7,626 nucleotides of DNA from Clostridia bacterium (GTDB lineage Bacteria; Bacillota; Clostridia; Lutisporales; Lutisporaceae). The DNA lies in the NCBI GenBank assembly GCA_029256365.1, contig JAQSYB010000085.1, positions 1 through 7,626 of the forward strand, written 5' to 3'. The notes under the pieces were generated by a model. The model had not been told where the DNA came from. It searched no databases and saw only the letters and a program-made list of their open reading frames with translations. The position numbers and the translations under genes were made by a program. Shown here piece by piece: positions 5,709-7,626 of this stretch (the first letter of the stretch is position 1; each line of letters begins with the position of its first letter).

Positions 5709-7313
5709 ATGAACCAGGACTATTTAAGCTATCCTTATACTTCAAGAAGAACTGTAGTGTTTGGGAACAAAGGTATGGTGTCTACATCCCAGCCCCTGGC
5801 TGCCCAAGCAGGGCTTGATATGATGAAAAAGGGTGGCAATGCGATTGACGCCGCTGTAGCCACAGCTGCCTGTCTTACAGTGTTAGAGCCAACCTCTAAC
5901 GGAATCGGTTCAGATACATTTGCAGTGATATGGACCAAGGGCAAGCTCCATGGACTTAATTCTAGCGGTCACGCCCCTGCCGGGATTTCCATCCATGCAC
6001 TAACAAAAGCTGGCCATAAGGAAATGCCCTCTCACGGCTGGCTGCCGGTAACCGTTCCAGGTGCTCCTGCTGCATGGGCAGAGTTGGTAGGAAAGTTTGG
6101 AAGGCTGCCATTGACAGAGGTATTAAAGCCCGCTATTGAATATGCAGAAAAGGGGTATCCTGTTTCTGCCGTAGTCAGTGAAAACTGGAGGTCTGCATTT
6201 CATAAGTATCAAAACATTCTAAAGGGCGATCAATTCCGTCCATGGTTTGAGGTCTTTGCGCCAAATGGTAAAACCCCTGAGGCTGGAGAGATATGGCATT
6301 CTAAGTCCCATGCCAAAACCTTGCAGCTTATAGCAGAAAATCCTTCTAGCTTTTATAAGGGCGATTTGGCTGATCGCATAGACCAGTTTTCAAGACAGCA
6401 TGGGGGCTACTTAAGAAAAGAAGACCTTGAAAGCTTCACTCCTCAATGGGTTGATCCAATCAAGGTTCATTATAGAGGATATGAGGTGTGGGAGCTGCCG
6501 CCTAATGGTCATGGCATGGTAGCCTTAATGGCCTTGAATATTCTAAAAGGCTTTGAATTTGAATCAAAGGATTGTGTCGATACCTATCATAAACAAATTG
6601 AAGCGGTTAAGCTTGCATTTGCTGATGGTCTAAAATATATTACAGATGCAGATAGGATGAGGGTTCATATCAAAGATTTACTATCCGAGGCATATGCCGA
6701 TGAACGGCGAAAGCTGATTGGCAGCACTGCAATGATGCCCTACCCCGGTGAGCCCTATAAGGGTGGTACGGTGTACCTTGCTACTGCTGATGATGAAGGC
6801 AATATGGTTTCTTATATCCAAAGCAATTACATGGGCTTTGGCTCTGGTCTAGTTGTACCAGACACTGGGATAGCACTGCAAAACAGAGGACACAGCTTCT
6901 CATTAGACCCCACCCATCACAATGCCTTGGAGCCTGGTAAAAAAACCTATCATACCATAATACCAGGATTCCTCACAAAAGATGGCAAGCCCATAGGCCC
7001 CTTCGGAGTAATGGGAGGCTTTATGCAGCCTCAAGGTCACGTTCAGGTAGTAATGAACACTATTGATTTCAAGTTGAACCCACAGGCAGCTCTTGACGCT
7101 CCACGTTGGAGATGGGTAAAGGAAAAGGTGGTCGAAGTAGAAAGACATTTTCCTTACCATATAGCAGAGGAGCTTCAAAGAAAAGGACATAGGATCAATA
7201 CAGCTCTTGGCTTCTCTGAATTTGGCCGAGGTCAAATCATATGGAGAAATGAAAATGGCATCCTTATTGGAGGCACAGAAGCAAGAGCTGATGGTGCCAT
7301 AGCTGTATGGTAA
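5709..7313 (+). CDS. Gamma-glutamyltransferase-family Ntn-hydrolase, YwrD-like
   Basis: This encodes a 534-residue proenzyme homologous along its length to gamma-glutamyltranspeptidases and cephalosporin acylases. The family cleaves itself before a Thr that becomes the N-terminal nucleophile of the small subunit, then hydrolyses or transfers gamma-glutamyl or related acyl groups. Here the candidate nucleophile is T354 in GGTVYLATADDEGN; it aligns without gaps with T391 of the E. coli enzyme. Cleavage would give large and small chains of about 353 and 181 residues. Other family segments are KKGGNAIDAAVA (40-51), LEPTSNGIGSD (59-69), IQSNYMGFGSGLVVP (370-384), LQNRG (390-394), YHTIIPGF (414-421) and MGGFMQPQGHVQV (435-447). 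It resembles B. subtilis YwrD more than secreted Ggt and has no signal peptide, so it should be cytosolic. Start ATG 5709 follows AAGGGGGA; an upstream in-frame TTG at 5667 lacks a ribosome site. Activity is inferred, and acylase activity is an alternative. Confidence 0.9.
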   Translation: MNQDYLSYPYTSRRTVVFGNKGMVSTSQPLAAQAGLDMMKKGGNAIDAAVATAACLTVLEPTSNGIGSDTFAVIWTKGKLHGLNSSGHAPAGISIHALTKAGHKEMPSHGWLPVTVPGAPAAWAELVGKFGRLPLTEVLKPAIEYAEKGYPVSAVVSENWRSAFHKYQNILKGDQFRPWFEVFAPNGKTPEAGEIWHSKSHAKTLQLIAENPSSFYKGDLADRIDQFSRQHGGYLRKEDLESFTPQWVDPIKVHYRGYEVWELPPNGHGMVALMALNILKGFEFESKDCVDTYHKQIEAVKLAFADGLKYITDADRMRVHIKDLLSEAYADERRKLIGSTAMMPYPGEPYKGGTVYLATADDEGNMVSYIQSNYMGFGSGLVVPDTGIALQNRGHSFSLDPTHHNALEPGKKTYHTIIPGFLTKDGKPIGPFGVMGGFMQPQGHVQVVMNTIDFKLNPQAALDAPRWRWVKEKVVEVERHFPYHIAEELQRKGHRINTALGFSEFGRGQIIWRNENGILIGGTEARADGAIAVW

Positions 7314-7316
7314 AAG

Positions 7317-7349
7317 AAAACCCTTGCTTAACATAGCAAGGGTTTTTTT
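7317..7349. terminator. Strong bidirectional Rho-independent terminator
   Basis: CCCTTGCT (7321-7328) pairs perfectly with AGCAAGGG (7335-7342) around a six-base loop, TAACAT, and is followed by seven T. AAAA at 7317-7320 extends the pairing into the T-run. On the opposite strand the stem is followed by TTTTCTTTT, so it can also terminate the leftward MATE transcript. It begins four bases after the GGT-family stop codon and ends one base before the MATE stop codon, so it separates the two convergent genes. Confidence 0.93.
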
Positions 7350-7626
7350 CTATCCTATGATTCTATTCTGCCATTTTCCTCTTCTGTATATCCAATACCC
7401 AAATATGCATACGATTAAATTGCTAAAGCTCATTGCAAACCATATTCCAGTTTCTCCTGCATCAGTAAAGTATTTAAACATAAGAATCATAGGCAATCTT
7501 ACAAACCACAGCCTGCCTATTTCCATTGCCATAGAATACTTGGTATGTCCCGACCCTTGGAAAACACCTTGAAATATACTGAAAATACCCATAAGGGGCA
7601 TCGAATATGCGATATACTGAAGATAC
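7350..7626 (-). CDS. MATE-family multidrug/sodium antiporter, C-terminal part (5' end outside window)
   Basis: The reading frame stays open to the window edge, so only the last 92 or so codons are seen; the true start lies beyond 7626. An internal ATG at 7601 is not the start, because family-like sequence (YLQYIAYS) continues upstream of it. The visible part contains MPLMGIFSIFQGVFQGSGHTKYSM, matching the late MATE segment usually seen as a glycine-rich G-x-x-x-G-x-G-x-T motif. Two or three further hydrophobic helices and a short basic tail (YRRGKWQNRIIG) follow. MATE proteins export cationic drugs or metabolites using sodium or proton gradients; the substrate here cannot be inferred. The gene ends with TAG immediately beside the shared terminator and converges on the GGT-family gene, so it belongs to a different transcription unit. 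Confidence 0.82.
   Translation of the reverse strand, partial: YLQYIAYSMPLMGIFSIFQGVFQGSGHTKYSMAMEIGRLWFVRLPMILMFKYFTDAGETGIWFAMSFSNLIVCIFGYWIYRRGKWQNRIIG

Noticed and set aside
6903..7334. 143-codon minus-strand reading frame opposite the GGT-family gene.
   Set aside because: It lies within a conserved coding region whose family motifs run on the plus strand, has no ribosome binding site, and starts inside the terminator hairpin.
7324..7572. 82-codon plus-strand reading frame at the right end.
   Set aside because: It begins inside the terminator stem and is antisense to clear MATE-family sequence.

Overview
The window looks like a chromosomal segment of a low-GC Firmicute, most likely a member of class Clostridia. 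The evidence is the AT-rich intergenic DNA, strong AGGAGG-type ribosome binding sites, and gene families typical of spore-forming Firmicutes: CBO0543-like membrane proteins, a PfoR-type EIIC membrane protein and a YwrD-type gamma-glutamyltransferase homologue. Assignment below class level is not supported by what can be seen.

Layout from left to right. (1) At 64-1035, two tandem paralogous 5-TM membrane proteins of unknown function are transcribed rightward, 3 bp apart. (2) At 1053-2951, a Uup/YfmR-like ABC-F translation factor runs leftward, convergent with the pair; its start is best placed at 2951. (3) At 3124-3390, an unrecognised 88-residue soluble protein runs rightward, divergent from the ABC-F gene; a 15-bp palindrome overlaps its probable -10 region. 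(4) At 3406-4263, a TM1586-like nitroreductase runs leftward. (5) Positions 4264-4397 form a compact divergent control region. The two predicted promoters overlap at their -35 boxes, and two inverted 16-bp sites resembling BlaI/MecI/CopY operators cover the promoter cores. (6) At 4398-7313, three genes run rightward: a 61-residue two-TM protein, a PfoR-like EIIC membrane protein without IIA/IIB partners, and a cytosolic gamma-glutamyltransferase/acylase homologue. A strong, probably bidirectional intrinsic terminator (7317-7349) closes this group. (7) At 7350-7626, the C-terminal end of a MATE-family transporter runs leftward and leaves the window.

The likely functional unit is the rightward group at 4398-7313. 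I infer that the EIIC-like protein moves a small molecule and the signal-less Ntn-hydrolase processes a gamma-glutamyl or acyl-amide compound in the cytoplasm. The nitroreductase may share control with this group through the divergent operator region. The substrate and the regulator are unknown, and no regulator gene lies in the window. Nothing here is clearly a mobile element, CRISPR array, tRNA or rRNA. The most notable candidates for new biology are the twin-operator divergent promoter, the EIIC-GGT pairing with its small membrane partner, and the paralogous membrane protein pair.
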